A stretch of DNA of 64,000 nucleotides from Atopobium minutum (GTDB lineage Bacteria; Actinomycetota; Coriobacteriia; Coriobacteriales; Atopobiaceae), in contig FNSH01000001.1 of assembly GCA_900105895.1 (NCBI GenBank), positions 186,001 to 250,000 on the forward strand, given 5' to 3'. A model generated the notes under the pieces. The model had not been told where the DNA came from. It saw only the letters and a list, made by a program, of their open reading frames with translations, and did not search any database. The translations under genes were made by a program, and so were the position numbers. Below are positions 25,654-34,660 of the stretch, in pieces (the first letter of the stretch is position 1; each line of letters begins with the position of its first letter).

Positions 25654-26877
25654 CTACTCTCCTTCTTCTGGTTTATTGCTATCGGCATTGAAGACATTTA
25701 CAGTTCCGTCCGGATTGACGGTGCCGTAATTCAGTGGGAGTAACGGGAGGTCAATACCAGCAATTGGCTTTAAGTCCTCAAGTTCGCGGACATCCTCGCG
25801 AGTATAGGTGCCGTTGAAAATCATCTGCTGGTAATAAGCGCCACGCGCAGCATCGTCTCCGCGCATTAGTCCTTGAAGCTTAAATTTGACCTGCGCGTCA
25901 AAGAGCATCATTGAATCAAGGACAGGCTTAAGAGCAAGCTCAATAGCTCGCACCTCGGGAACGATAGTGTCCGTTACGTAATCAATACGCATCTGCTGAC
26001 CACCGTTGTAAGTCGCGACTTCACCGTCGTAAACCTTCCAGGGTGGTACGTTGCACGCGCGGCAGACCTGATGAAGTATCCACTTCTGCTGGTCGATAAG
26101 GCTTGCATCCTTCATAGTCTGCTGGTCGGGCACCCACTTAGCGCCGTATCCAAATATAGGTGGCTCACCTGATTTATCAATGCCAGCCTTACTGCGAAGA
26201 TTGCTTTTAATCATTTCCAGCTCTTCGGCCTTAATTTTTTCATTTGGAACTTCAACGTGCCCCAAGTGGTGATTGCCATTGTTAAGCATCGAGCGATAAA
26301 AACGCTCAAGGTCAATTGACAGCCCGATTTGCTCAGCTGCAAGGCTTGCAAGAGACACGCCTTTTACAGCATCGCGAGTAATTGCGGTTGGGATATTGAT
26401 AATTTCATCTGCAAAATACGTTCCGGCCGGTACGTATTTATCGCCAGAAGCGACCGAATAAACCGTGCGCTTGCCTTTTGGCCTGCTCTTATCAAAATCG
26501 TGCGACACAGCGACATTTACCGGATAGATTGCAACGGGTACACCGCCGCTCCACTCAATATACCAGTAAGCATTGCCTAGGGTATCTCGCCGAAGAACCG
26601 TCCACGCCATCAAAGAAGCTGCGGACATATCCTCGTTGACCATGCCATTAAGTAATTTCGCCAGCGGGTTATCATCTAGTTTTTCTCGACCTTTTGAGAG
26701 CACGACCGAGACGGGCAACGACGCCATAGAGCGAGCTTTGGTCTGCACGCATGCCGCAAAATCAACGGACATTAAAGAGCCGTAGTTTGCGGGAGTTGGC
26801 AAGATGAAACGCCGACCATCGTCAGCGATGGCCACAGGCTCATCGCGCTTGTAAAACATGTTGTAAAAAAGCCCCAT
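25654..26877 (-). CDS. Phage portal protein
   Basis: 407 residues, HK97-family portal, the dodecameric ring through which DNA enters the head. N-terminal VDFAACVQTKARSMASLPVS, LLRRDTLGNAY-like WTVLRRDTLGNAYWYIEW, and the helical wing end EDVRELEDLKPI are all typical. A start at 26877 is chosen for its AAAGGAGG site, rather than 26895. Confidence 0.93.
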   Translation of the reverse strand: MGLFYNMFYKRDEPVAIADDGRRFILPTPANYGSLMSVDFAACVQTKARSMASLPVSVVLSKGREKLDDNPLAKLLNGMVNEDMSAASLMAWTVLRRDTLGNAYWYIEWSGGVPVAIYPVNVAVSHDFDKSRPKGKRTVYSVASGDKYVPAGTYFADEIINIPTAITRDAVKGVSLASLAAEQIGLSIDLERFYRSMLNNGNHHLGHVEVPNEKIKAEELEMIKSNLRSKAGIDKSGEPPIFGYGAKWVPDQQTMKDASLIDQQKWILHQVCRACNVPPWKVYDGEVATYNGGQQMRIDYVTDTIVPEVRAIELALKPVLDSMMLFDAQVKFKLQGLMRGDDAARGAYYQQMIFNGTYTREDVRELEDLKPIAGIDLPLLPLNYGTVNPDGTVNVFNADSNKPEEGE

Positions 26878-26919
26878 ATATCCTCCTTTACTCATACAGA
26901 GGATATTTGGGCTGTGAGA

Positions 26920-28389
26920 TTAACCGACTAATACATACTCGTCTTGTCCGGCGACGAGCTTCTGGTATGCAAGCATCGCAATAGCAAGGGCGATAGCCGC
27001 GTCAATTTTTGATTTCTTCTTGTCCTTGCCAAAGCGTGAACCGAAAGGCTCACGGTCAAGCTCAACCGTATTAGACAGGTGCTCTTTGAGCTTCGGGCAT
27101 TTGTTTATTTTCAGAGCTTTCCCCTTAACCGCCTGAATGACAAGGGAGGTGGCCTGACACATCGTCGGGTTATTTTGCGTAAAGCTAACTGTTTCTATGC
27201 CGTGGACTTTTTGGAGTTGAGAGTCCATGACGATTAAGCGGTTTGGGTCTATGCCGATAACCTCTGGTCGATACTCACTATCAAGCCAAGCTAACAGCTC
27301 AATAATCTGGTTGAGGTCATAGTGACCTAGCTCCTCATCCGGCTCATCAAACACCCATTCTTTCGTATAGCCCACAGTTTTACCTCGCGCGGTTTTACTC
27401 TCCTGATACGCCACGATTGCGAAAGAGTCACCAGCTGTAGCTCCGTCAATGCCGATGGAAAACGGTTTTGTGAGGTCGAAATTATTGCGTCCTCGATAGC
27501 AGGTATTAAGCTGGTTAACTGTAAAACAGCTGTACTCGTTTTTATCGCGCGGGAAGCGGTTAGCGGTATAGCGCTCGAATGACCGCTTGGAGGTAGCCGA
27601 ACCTCTCTGGTCCTGAATCGACTCCCACGTAACCCATGACGCACACAGCAAAGGCTCCCATGATTTGCGCCTGTTGATGTCGGCGTTATCATCGAGACCG
27701 AGCCAGTACAGATACATGCTCGGGTCGTCATCTGCCTTCTCGAGGGTATCCCATAAAAAGCCTTCGCGAGAATCGCCGGCGGTAGTGATACCGATAGCCA
27801 GAGGATTATTAAGCACCTTCTGACCCTTTACGCCAGCGTCCCACACCTTTGAATCTTTATAGGTGTGTAGCTCGTCGAAAATTACAACATTAAGGTGCCA
27901 AGATTCCAAAGCATCTGCCTTGTTGGGAAATACCATGATTTTGGCGCCGGTTTCCTTGTGCGTAATAACGTCTTTGCCGATTTGCCACTGCTTCGACCAC
28001 GTCTCGTTGAGCTTTATCATGGTTGCGATTTTCTCAAAGATATTGCGCACTTGGTCTTTTGAGGACGCAACTACCCCATACTGCCCGTTATGGATTACCT
28101 CCATGGTGGAGATAACCAGCACCAAGGCTGCGGCAAGCTCAGTTTTTCCAAAGCCCGATGGAAGGCCAATAACAGCTCGGCGATACTTGCGCTTAAAGCC
28201 GTCATCGGTCATCTTGCCACAAGCAAAAAGCGGCTTCCAGATGTTATCGCGCTGAAATTGCTCAAGAAGAAACGGCTTACCATAGTATGAATCGTTAGAA
28301 ACATGGCAGCACATTGAGGACAAGCACCGCTCATAGCCGCGTGCGATAGTTAGCCCAGCACGTGAGTATTTGGTCTTAGTCCTCCTCAA
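26920..28389 (-). CDS. Terminase large subunit
   Basis: 489 residues, the packaging motor ATPase and nuclease. Walker A-like GLPSGFGKTE at 75-84, Walker B VVIFDELH at 168-175 and coupling motif ITTAGDS are visible. The nuclease half has SIGIDGATAGDSFAI, VIGIDPNR and KIDAAIALAIA with its acidic residues. The start is uncertain: a TTG at 28389 precedes AGGAGG, and no ATG follows it closely. Overlaps the small subunit gene by 14 bp. Confidence 0.93.
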   Translation of the reverse strand: MRRTKTKYSRAGLTIARGYERCLSSMCCHVSNDSYYGKPFLLEQFQRDNIWKPLFACGKMTDDGFKRKYRRAVIGLPSGFGKTELAAALVLVISTMEVIHNGQYGVVASSKDQVRNIFEKIATMIKLNETWSKQWQIGKDVITHKETGAKIMVFPNKADALESWHLNVVIFDELHTYKDSKVWDAGVKGQKVLNNPLAIGITTAGDSREGFLWDTLEKADDDPSMYLYWLGLDDNADINRRKSWEPLLCASWVTWESIQDQRGSATSKRSFERYTANRFPRDKNEYSCFTVNQLNTCYRGRNNFDLTKPFSIGIDGATAGDSFAIVAYQESKTARGKTVGYTKEWVFDEPDEELGHYDLNQIIELLAWLDSEYRPEVIGIDPNRLIVMDSQLQKVHGIETVSFTQNNPTMCQATSLVIQAVKGKALKINKCPKLKEHLSNTVELDREPFGSRFGKDKKKSKIDAAIALAIAMLAYQKLVAGQDEYVLVG

Positions 28390-28912
28390 CTTCTATTTCC
28401 CCTTCTAATTCATACGCGGAATCAATTGAGCTAAACATCTTTGCGGTATCGGCTGCGGTCTTAACTGATGTAGCATCCATAAGCCCAATACGAGAGCGAG
28501 CCAATGGAGACAGCCCGAGGATGTCAGATAATGCGCGAATCTCTGAGGTTGCCTCTTTAAGGATTGTAAGAGCGGGGTTCTTCCTCACCAATGGAACCTC
28601 TCGCCCGTCCTCGGTCTTGTAAGGTTTAACCCCTATCTTGTCAAAGATATTTATATGCCCATCTTCGGAGTGAATAGCCTGCTCGGCTTGCTGCGCTACA
28701 GCGTGCCAGTAAGTTAATCGCCTAAGCATGAGTACGTCTTGAGCAGTAAAGTTATTCACAGGCGGAGCCAACCACGCCCATATCTCGGACTGTACAGGGT
28801 CGCGTGCAATATCGGGCGGCATAGTCACACCAGTTGCTTCTTCTTTAGCTAGACCGTAAGCATCATTAAGGCCGCGACGGATTGCATTTTGCTTTGGCTT
28901 TGCGCCTTTCAT
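28376..28912 (-). CDS. Terminase small subunit (P27-like)
   Basis: 178 residues. It recognises the packaging site and loads the large subunit. Helical segments FTAQDVLMLRRLTYWHAVAQ and VRKNPALTILKEATSEIRAL plus LGLSPLARSRIGL are hallmarks of the P27 family. It starts by ATGA overlap with the upstream zinc-finger gene, and its acidic C-terminus overlaps the large subunit. Confidence 0.85.
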   Translation of the reverse strand: MKGAKPKQNAIRRGLNDAYGLAKEEATGVTMPPDIARDPVQSEIWAWLAPPVNNFTAQDVLMLRRLTYWHAVAQQAEQAIHSEDGHINIFDKIGVKPYKTEDGREVPLVRKNPALTILKEATSEIRALSDILGLSPLARSRIGLMDATSVKTAADTAKMFSSIDSAYELEGEIEVEED

Positions 28913-29208
28913 AGTCCCTCACCTCGCAAAGCATCCTCGAGTTTCTTGGCGACGCGGCGTAGCTTTAGACATAGAGGCGAGTAGGTCATCATAGATGCAC
29001 GCGATAAATCAGAGGCGACAATATGCGCCTGTTGCACAGTAGACTGCACCTCGGCAGCAGTCATAATTGCGGTAGCCGCGGGCGGTTGTAATTCGCCGAT
29101 ATACGGCACACCTCTTTGTGACATGAGACGGCATTTATTAGAGCAGTATTTAGCTGTTTTGCGTTGAGCGGTAAATTCACGCCCGCAGACTTCGCAGTGT
29201 TTAATCAT
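28909..29208 (-). CDS. Small zinc-finger phage protein
   Basis: 99 residues with CEVCGREF...AKYCSNKCR at 5-27, a treble-clef-like finger common in phage genes near terminases. The rest is helical (MTAAEVQSTVQQAHIVASDL). It overlaps genes on both sides by 4 bp, so the ParB, radical SAM and this gene form one translational chain into the terminase genes. Function unknown. Confidence 0.65.
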   Translation of the reverse strand: MIKHCEVCGREFTAQRKTAKYCSNKCRLMSQRGVPYIGELQPPAATAIMTAAEVQSTVQQAHIVASDLSRASMMTYSPLCLKLRRVAKKLEDALRGEGL

Positions 29209-30192
29209 CTATGCTTCTTCGCCTCTACTAACATTTGAGCAGCAAATGACATACTCTTTAATTTTCTTGTGCCTTCTGTAGTTTGATAGATAGCTTTAAA
29301 ACAGCCAGCTGTGCCACATTCACACATTTTGTCTGTTGGTTTGCACTCAATACCATTAGTTAAAGAAACAACGTTAAAACGGTTTCCTTCAAACCCGTTA
29401 ACCCCCCCCCGCCCCACAACAAGCAGAACTATCTCCCATTGTTCGCAAACGGTTTTCAGCGCAGAAAAAAGCAAGATTATTTTTATGACAAACTTCACGT
29501 ATTTTTATGTAATGCGTTTTCAAAAGATTTTCTGAATAGCAATAATCGCCGCCAACTTTAAGCAGACCCGATTTTTTCTTTTTGAATTTCATCCCTTCTA
29601 TAGTTATGCCATAGGCTCCCGCCTCTGCAAACTTAGGAATGTTTGCAATAAACTCATCTTTTACGTCAGTAATATAAGGCTGCGCTCGAACAATAACTCT
29701 CTTGCAATTACCAGAGAGCTTTTTAACCATCTCTAAACGCTGCTCGAAAGAAGGCGCTCCCGGTTCCATCTTGTCATATGAAAAGCAAACCATAGAAACT
29801 TGAACAACCGCATTACACCTGCTAAGAATTGATATATACGGCTCTTCAGTAATTAACTTTCCTTTTGTAGAAATAATTACTGGATATTGAGTTTCTTCAA
29901 AAATCTTAAGTATTTCAAGTGATACGCCAAGTTTGCGTTCACATGGTTGGAATGGGTCTGAAATGCCGCCCCAATGTAGAGGTATAGGCCAATCGCACCA
30001 ATTTGTATTTTTAGTCCTTTTGCCAGTTATAAAGTTACGTAATTGCTGGGCACAATTTTTCATAACAATTTTTTTCAAATCGACTTTTGTTTGAGCAAAA
30101 CAATACTTGCATCCATGAGAACAACCGGAATACGTATCTATATGAATTGGATATTCGCACAAAGTAGCTTGAGATCCACAATCTATTCCCAT
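29205..30192 (-). CDS. Radical SAM protein, frameshifted at a G9 tract
   Basis: The cluster motif CX3CX2C is at Cys24, Cys28 and Cys31 (SGCSHGCKYCFAQT). A TIM-barrel-like run follows with ISTKGKLI, VQVSMVCFSYDK and RVIVRAQPYI, so it should cleave SAM to make a radical. The frame stops at 29398 just past nine G at 29402-29410. Eight G would join it to a second frame (NGFEGNRFNVVSLTNG ... KHR) ending at 29205, giving about 329 residues whose new C-terminus has CECGTAGC, a likely second metal site. The gene is A+T-richer than its flanks. Substrate unknown; coupled to the ParB-like gene. Confidence 0.8.
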
Positions 30193-30782
30193 GATTGCGC
30201 CTCCTTAATTATGTTAGAAACAATCTCGTCCTTACCAACTTCCTTGATATAAGAGTTGATCAGTTCTTTTACATCTGAGGGGAAAACAAGCGTGATTGAA
30301 AATGAATCTTTTTTTGAAACTAAAGAATTTTCAGCAAACTTATCATTCATAAGATTTTCGATAGCATTAAAAGAGCTTTCCTTATAGCAAAACTCCTCAA
30401 AGCCGAGAGCTTCCCAGTCCATATTGAGGTTATCCATATCAGCAACCAAGGTATCGTAATCAAAACCACTCGACATAGTGGTCTGATTGTGTACGTGTGT
30501 ATATGCTCGGCGCTGTTCATCAGTAAGATGGTCGAGATAGATAACGGGGGCGGTTGTGATGCCAAGCTTTTTCAGAGCTAAAACGCGACCGTGACCCTCT
30601 ACGATTTCAGGTTCTCCATCCTCGTTATGCCACACACCTATCGGGTCACAGTTTCCAAAGGTTGAGATACTTTCCGCTATCTCGTCTATTTGTTTTTGCG
30701 GATGTTCCTTGGCGTTATTCGCGTAAGGAACAAGTTCATCTACAGGCAGTTCTGTTACTTCAATTTTTGGCATTGGACGCAT
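30183..30782 (-). CDS. ParB/sulfiredoxin-fold protein
   Basis: 199 residues. The N-terminal half is a ParB-type domain: LPVDELVPYANNAKEHPQKQ, PIGVWHNEDGEPEIVEGHGR and RVLALKKLG, followed by DEQRRAYTHVHNQ. In phages this domain usually heads DNA methyltransferases; here the methyltransferase is absent and a helical C-terminal half takes its place. It overlaps the radical SAM gene by 10 bp. ParB-fold proteins can be CTP-dependent clamps or nucleases; which applies here is open. Confidence 0.8.
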   Translation of the reverse strand: MRPMPKIEVTELPVDELVPYANNAKEHPQKQIDEIAESISTFGNCDPIGVWHNEDGEPEIVEGHGRVLALKKLGITTAPVIYLDHLTDEQRRAYTHVHNQTTMSSGFDYDTLVADMDNLNMDWEALGFEEFCYKESSFNAIENLMNDKFAENSLVSKKDSFSITLVFPSDVKELINSYIKEVGKDEIVSNIIKEAQSWE

Positions 30783-31091
30783 GTGTTCCCCTTTCTCGAT
30801 TGCACCGAGAATAGGTCAGCCGTGAGATAGCGGCTCAAAAAATTAAAAAGTTAGCGGCTCATACCCCCCCCAACTTCCAATTTTGTAGCAATAGATTTTC
30901 TTGACGGGGACGCGGGGTATACACATCGCTTTTTCAATTTTTCGAGGGGTACCCCCATCCACCAACCAAACCAGCCATCCAACCACACCCACCTAACCAA
31001 CCCTCAAAATGTATAAAAAAACGTACAGGGTCGTTCCTGACGACACCTGCACGCATAAAACACTAACTATTCGATTGTATCCTGTATAAAA
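30783..31091. other. Non-coding stretch between HNH and ParB genes, possible packaging site
   Basis: No gene is seen. It holds two AGCGGCTCA repeats, a C8 run near 30865, a perfect 10-bp palindrome GGGGTACCCC near 30945 and a C-rich, almost G-free tract from about 30950 to 31005 with CCAACC and CCACC units. Position between an HNH gene and the terminase region fits a cos or pac site; this is inferred from location and composition only. Confidence 0.4.
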
Positions 31092-31475
31092 CTATCTATG
31101 CTTACGCCTTGCAGCATCTACTAAACCGTGGCAGCTCTTACATAACAGCATCAGGTTACTTGCCCCATTACCTCCACCATCACACAGAGCTTTAATGTGG
31201 TGCACCTCACCACCCATGCCCGAGGTCTGCCATCGCTTGCCATCCCACCACGCAACGACTCTCCCGCACTTCTCGCACTTACCACCTGCCATACTGATAA
31301 CTTGCTGCCTTGATTGCCTGTACACCTTATCATTGTAGCTGGTACGCCAAGGCTCACGCTTGCCTCTGGTCTCGTCACCTGCTGTAGGCTTGCGCTTACG
31401 TGCTGGCTTACAGCTGCACCTCTTGCCTACCTCTACCACTCGCCCACAGTCAGGGCAGAATCTCTTACGAGTCAT
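31092..31475 (-). CDS. HNH endonuclease
   Basis: 127 residues. An N-terminal zinc knuckle (CPDCGRVVEVGKRCSC) is followed by the HNH core: CEKCGRVV, GGEVHHIKAL, GASNLMLLCKSCH. Such nucleases beside terminase genes aid cleavage of phage DNA at cos sites. Here ParB, radical SAM and zinc-finger genes lie between it and the terminase, as if inserted. Confidence 0.88.
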   Translation of the reverse strand: MTRKRFCPDCGRVVEVGKRCSCKPARKRKPTAGDETRGKREPWRTSYNDKVYRQSRQQVISMAGGKCEKCGRVVAWWDGKRWQTSGMGGEVHHIKALCDGGGNGASNLMLLCKSCHGLVDAARRKHR

Positions 31476-31629
31476 CGTGTAGCCTGTCTTTTAACTTATT
31501 CTCAACAACCTTGGCTATAGATTCTGATGCTTGCTTTAGCTCTAGCAGATTAAGCCCCTTAGCTTGTGCAGCATCAAGCATTGCAGTAATGCCTTCCTCG
31601 ATGCGCTTCTCATTATAAATATCGTCCAT
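31465..31629 (-). CDS. Small phage protein upstream of HNH gene
   Basis: 54 residues from an ATG with GGAGGT six bases upstream (MDDIYNEKRIEEGITAMLDA), mostly one long helix ending in basic residues. The frame is also open to an ATG at 31713, which would add MFELNIVKRILSDKFVAYYP, but without a good ribosome site. It overlaps the HNH gene by 11 bp. No family is recognised. Confidence 0.55.
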   Translation of the reverse strand: MDDIYNEKRIEEGITAMLDAAQAKGLNLLELKQASESIAKVVENKLKDRLHDDS

Positions 31630-31750
31630 ACTCATACCTCCATGGTCAAACACTGGATAATACGCAACAAATTTATCGCTTAAGATGCGCTTAACAATAT
31701 TTAATTCAAACATCTATATCACACATTATATCTAGCTGCTTAAATACGTC

Positions 31751-31999
31751 TTAGCCACGCATACCTTTTTCTCTTACGTCGTGCTCGTGCTGCTCCTCAT
31801 AAGGCTCTGGTAGTGGCATCCATGCAGTGACAGAATGTTCAACTGGCATATTATTGGTAAAAATCCAACCACAATCGCAGCCGTAATATGCGGTATGGTC
31901 AGGAACACCTATAATCGTTACGGCGTGGTCAATGGCAACTGTAATTAATACTGGAGTATCATCATCAGGCAATCTCTCACTTACTGGTATCCATTCCAT
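31751..31999 (-). CDS. DUF551 phage protein
   Basis: 82 residues with the full DUF551 pattern: WIPVSERLPDDDTPVLIT at the start and VTAWMPLPEPYE at the end. The family is widespread in phages and its role is unknown. It follows the 113-residue gene with no gap. Confidence 0.85.
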   Translation of the reverse strand: MEWIPVSERLPDDDTPVLITVAIDHAVTIIGVPDHTAYYGCDCGWIFTNNMPVEHSVTAWMPLPEPYEEQHEHDVREKGMRG

Positions 32000-32341
32000 T
32001 TAGAGCCCCTGCCTAATTTCGTTCAGTGTGTCATCCCACCCAAATAGCGATGGTACGTCACGCTCTAGTACCATGTCATTTTCTGATGGCGTTTTTTTAT
32101 ACTCCCACCACTCGCTGCAGTCGTAGTTGTGACGCTCAAGCCAAGAGCCATCGCAAAATACAACTTTTAAGTCTGTTGCAACATCTACGATGCCAAAGCT
32201 TGGTTCATACTCCGTATCCGCCCGTTTCCAGAATAGCTCCGTTGGTATGATGTAATCATCACCACAAACAAACGCAATGTCATCAATGCCCTTGCCATAC
32301 TTGGACATTATCTCTAGTGTCTCCTGCTTAAGATTTTCCAT
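32000..32341 (-). CDS. Hypothetical phage protein
   Basis: 113 residues, acidic, with several Trp (WKRADTEYEPSFGIVDVATD, SEWWEYKKTP). No motif is recognised. Packed between DUF551 and a zinc-ribbon gene in the early operon, so expression is likely with replication genes. Confidence 0.55.
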   Translation of the reverse strand: MENLKQETLEIMSKYGKGIDDIAFVCGDDYIIPTELFWKRADTEYEPSFGIVDVATDLKVVFCDGSWLERHNYDCSEWWEYKKTPSENDMVLERDVPSLFGWDDTLNEIRQGL

Positions 32342-32344
32342 TAT

Positions 32345-32701
32345 TTACTCCTCTACGACACGCGCACCGCAATGAGGACAATAGCTAACTCCTTGCGCTA
32401 CGCCATCAAGCTGTATAGTTGATTCACCGTTATCATCCATACAATCAAGCGTGGAACCACATGACGAGCATTTAAATTGCCATGCGTGCGTTTTATCATC
32501 GCTGTACAGGTCTTCGCACGTAGGGTCTATGAGCTCAGCCAGACAAATAAGAACGTCATTAAATGAACTAGGCTTTTTATAATTTAGCTCTATCGCATCT
32601 ATTAAGACTGTGGAGAAGAAACGCAAAAATAATATTTCATGCCTAGAAGCTTCTTGCCGTAACTTCTCTGCTACCTCTTTGCGCTGCTCATGGGTGTCCA
32701 T
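32345..32701 (-). CDS. Hypothetical phage protein with C-terminal zinc ribbon
   Basis: 118 residues. N-terminal helix KEVAEKLRQEASRHEILFLR, then LAELIDPTCEDLYSDD, then a zinc ribbon with CSSCGS near 78 and CPHCGARV near 108. The AELIDPTC pattern recurs in phages of Gram-positive gut and oral bacteria. The start overlaps the previous stop as TAATG. Confidence 0.6.
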   Translation of the reverse strand: MDTHEQRKEVAEKLRQEASRHEILFLRFFSTVLIDAIELNYKKPSSFNDVLICLAELIDPTCEDLYSDDKTHAWQFKCSSCGSTLDCMDDNGESTIQLDGVAQGVSYCPHCGARVVEE

Positions 32702-32862
32702 TACATGCCCCTCCCGAACCAGTTATCAACAGCTTTTTTCGTCCTGCGCTGAGCACGCTCATATGTTGATGACGTTATATACCTGCTTGTCTTTTCTCCG
32801 TAACTGTTAGCGCGCTTCTTTGCTGGTATGTCTTGGGTGTGTTTGAGGTTTTTATTTTCCAT
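32701..32862 (-). CDS. Small basic phage protein (53 residues)
   Basis: Reads MENKNLKHTQDIPAKKRANS and ends in RRTKKAVDNWFGRGM. Strongly basic, so it may bind nucleic acid. It overlaps the preceding gene by 11 bp and ends as TAATG with the next start. No family is recognised. Confidence 0.6.
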   Translation of the reverse strand: MENKNLKHTQDIPAKKRANSYGEKTSRYITSSTYERAQRRTKKAVDNWFGRGM

Positions 32863-33448
32863 TGCCGCTCTCATCTTTGCTGAGAGTATCGATGGCTTTT
32901 TGAAGCCTCTCGCGCAAGACTTGTATAGCTAACTGCTTATATTGCTCATCGAGCTCAATCGAAGCAAGACGGTAAAACGTCACTTTTTCTTGCTCGCATA
33001 TGCAAAAATCCCAAGGACATTCTTTGTTAGATACGTACTCGATTACTCCATCGTCATTTTTTACAGACAGAATATAGTTGTATGTTTCTGTGGTGCGCTG
33101 TATCGGAGTGACAAAGTAATACCCATCAGCGCTTCGGTATGTCTTGGTAGCCCATTCATACAACTGTTCATCATCGAGGCTTAAAGCATCCTCAAGTACA
33201 CTAATATCACCAAGACCATAATCAGGGCTTAAGTAGTAATAATTTTCTACTTCATACTCTACAGTCTCGACATCTCGTACCTCAAATACTGGAGCATTCT
33301 CTAAAGCTTTGTTGCGCTTAGCAATGCGCTCTTCTTCTGCTTCACGTACTTGCTTGCAATACGCTACGGCTGCATCGCGCTCGTCTTCTGCCTTGAATAG
33401 GCATTTGAGCAAGTATTCCTCTGCTGTTTTTGCGTTACGGATTCTCAT
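32852..33448 (-). CDS. Hypothetical phage protein
   Basis: 198 residues. The N-terminus is a charged helix (TAEEYLLKCLFKAEDERDAA) and the middle is rich in Tyr (VENYYYLSPDYGLGD). An ATG at 33448 is used because it overlaps the previous stop as TAATG and follows GGGGAG. Function unknown. Confidence 0.6.
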   Translation of the reverse strand: MRIRNAKTAEEYLLKCLFKAEDERDAAVAYCKQVREAEEERIAKRNKALENAPVFEVRDVETVEYEVENYYYLSPDYGLGDISVLEDALSLDDEQLYEWATKTYRSADGYYFVTPIQRTTETYNYILSVKNDDGVIEYVSNKECPWDFCICEQEKVTFYRLASIELDEQYKQLAIQVLRERLQKAIDTLSKDESGNGK

Positions 33449-33663
33449 TACCACAATCTCCCCTCTGGACATGTTTGTGAGCCTCGGACTGGCTCAATGT
33501 CATCTAAAACACCGTCACGGTTAAAGTCTGCAAGTAGCGTACATACTCCGAACTTCTCAACGCCTGAATCGTATGCCTCGACAAAGTACACGCATCTCTT
33601 GCAATGGTCGTGGTAGCGCTCATCTACCTCGGGTGGCTCGCCCGCATAACCAATGCCAAACAC
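33448..33663 (-). CDS. Small Cys-rich phage protein
   Basis: 71 residues with four Cys (HCKRCVYFVEA, GVCTLLADF, TCPEG) that could bind one zinc. It starts at the stop of the HNH-like gene upstream and ends in TAATG overlap. Function unknown. Confidence 0.55.
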   Translation of the reverse strand: MFGIGYAGEPPEVDERYHDHCKRCVYFVEAYDSGVEKFGVCTLLADFNRDGVLDDIEPVRGSQTCPEGRLW

Positions 33664-34113
33664 CTACACCAACTCCCTAATGACCAACTTTTTACCGGTG
33701 CGCGTGTCGAAAATGTGCCACTCGCCAAACAGGTAGAGCATCGGTGAATGTGCGCCATACTGCCACAGTAAATCACCACACCACCAGGCATTAAATGCGT
33801 CTTGGTCGTCCCACTGCCAGCGAGCACAAAGGTACGCTCCCCCGTGAAAACCGTTGTGGCATCCAGTCGTACCGCTGCCGCACAGGGCAAAAAGCGGGCT
33901 GCGCAGAATGTGCCCAGCAAGCTCAAACGTCTCACCTTGACCTCGTGGAATGACGTGATGGCAATTACTCGCTGCCCGCCCGCACACACAGCACGCCTCG
34001 TCAGTTATGTGGTAGCGTTTTGACTTGCCGATGTACTCGGCCCCTACGTGTGGCTTGCCGTAAATCTCTGCCTTTCCAAGGCTCAGCCCATGGAGTTTAG
34101 ATTTATCTAGCAT
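33664..34113 (-). CDS. HNH-like nuclease / recombination protein
   Basis: 149 residues. A core CCVCGRAASNCHHVIPRGQG with later LCGSGTTGCHNGFHGGAYL gives a zinc-bound His-His nuclease pattern of the kind found in phage recombination genes (NinG-like). A start at 34113 with AGGAGACTTA is chosen over 34158. It follows the DnaC-like loader with a 10-bp overlap. Specific role uncertain. Confidence 0.65.
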   Translation of the reverse strand: MLDKSKLHGLSLGKAEIYGKPHVGAEYIGKSKRYHITDEACCVCGRAASNCHHVIPRGQGETFELAGHILRSPLFALCGSGTTGCHNGFHGGAYLCARWQWDDQDAFNAWWCGDLLWQYGAHSPMLYLFGEWHIFDTRTGKKLVIRELV

Positions 34114-34660
34114 TAAGTCTCCTATCATCGCCCGTAACCTCGATAAGCTCACAGGCACCAGCTATACGGGATGCTAACCTCTGCCCGCTCACACCACCCC
34201 ACAGGTTACGTAGCTCACCCAGTCGATAGTTACTCGTGAAAATCGTTACTTTACCTGCGCAAACGCGGTAGTCTATGAGCGTGGTTAGTGTCTCCATTGA
34301 CCAGTCGGTTATCTTCTCGACTCCAAGGTCATCAAGTGCAAGCACCTGGTAGCCCTTAGCTCGCTCAAGTGTGCCGTGGTTTTCGTCGAAATCAGCACGC
34401 ACATCAGCTAAAAACTGCGAAACGGTGACCAGCTTAGAGTTGCCCAGAGCGTCCTTGACTGCTCCAGCTGCGGCGTAAGTCTTGCCAGTCCCACAGCTAC
34501 CGAACAAAAACGCACCCTTACCATCCTTGACCAGCGCAGATACGCGTTTACCGAGCTTTGAGCTTGCTTCGGCGTAGCATCCATAAAGACCAGCTTTCTG
34601 TAGCCTTGACCTGCGGATACTCTCCATAATTTCGCGCTCATCACAAGAGGGAATACTCAT
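34103..34660 (-). CDS. DnaC-like helicase loader
   Basis: 185-residue AAA+ protein. Walker A is GSCGTGKTYAAAG, Walker B VLALDDLGVEK, and sensor I TIFTSNYRLGEL. The family loads the replicative helicase at the phage origin. No phage helicase gene is present, so it probably recruits host DnaB. A start at 34660 with AAGGAGG is chosen. Overlaps the replication initiator gene. Confidence 0.88.
   Translation of the reverse strand: MSIPSCDEREIMESIRRSRLQKAGLYGCYAEASSKLGKRVSALVKDGKGAFLFGSCGTGKTYAAAGAVKDALGNSKLVTVSQFLADVRADFDENHGTLERAKGYQVLALDDLGVEKITDWSMETLTTLIDYRVCAGKVTIFTSNYRLGELRNLWGGVSGQRLASRIAGACELIEVTGDDRRLNAR

Noticed and set aside
31630..31713. N-terminal extension of the small gene before HNH
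   Set aside because: Open frame but no ribosome site, whereas GGAGGT precedes the internal ATG; kept only as an alternative start.
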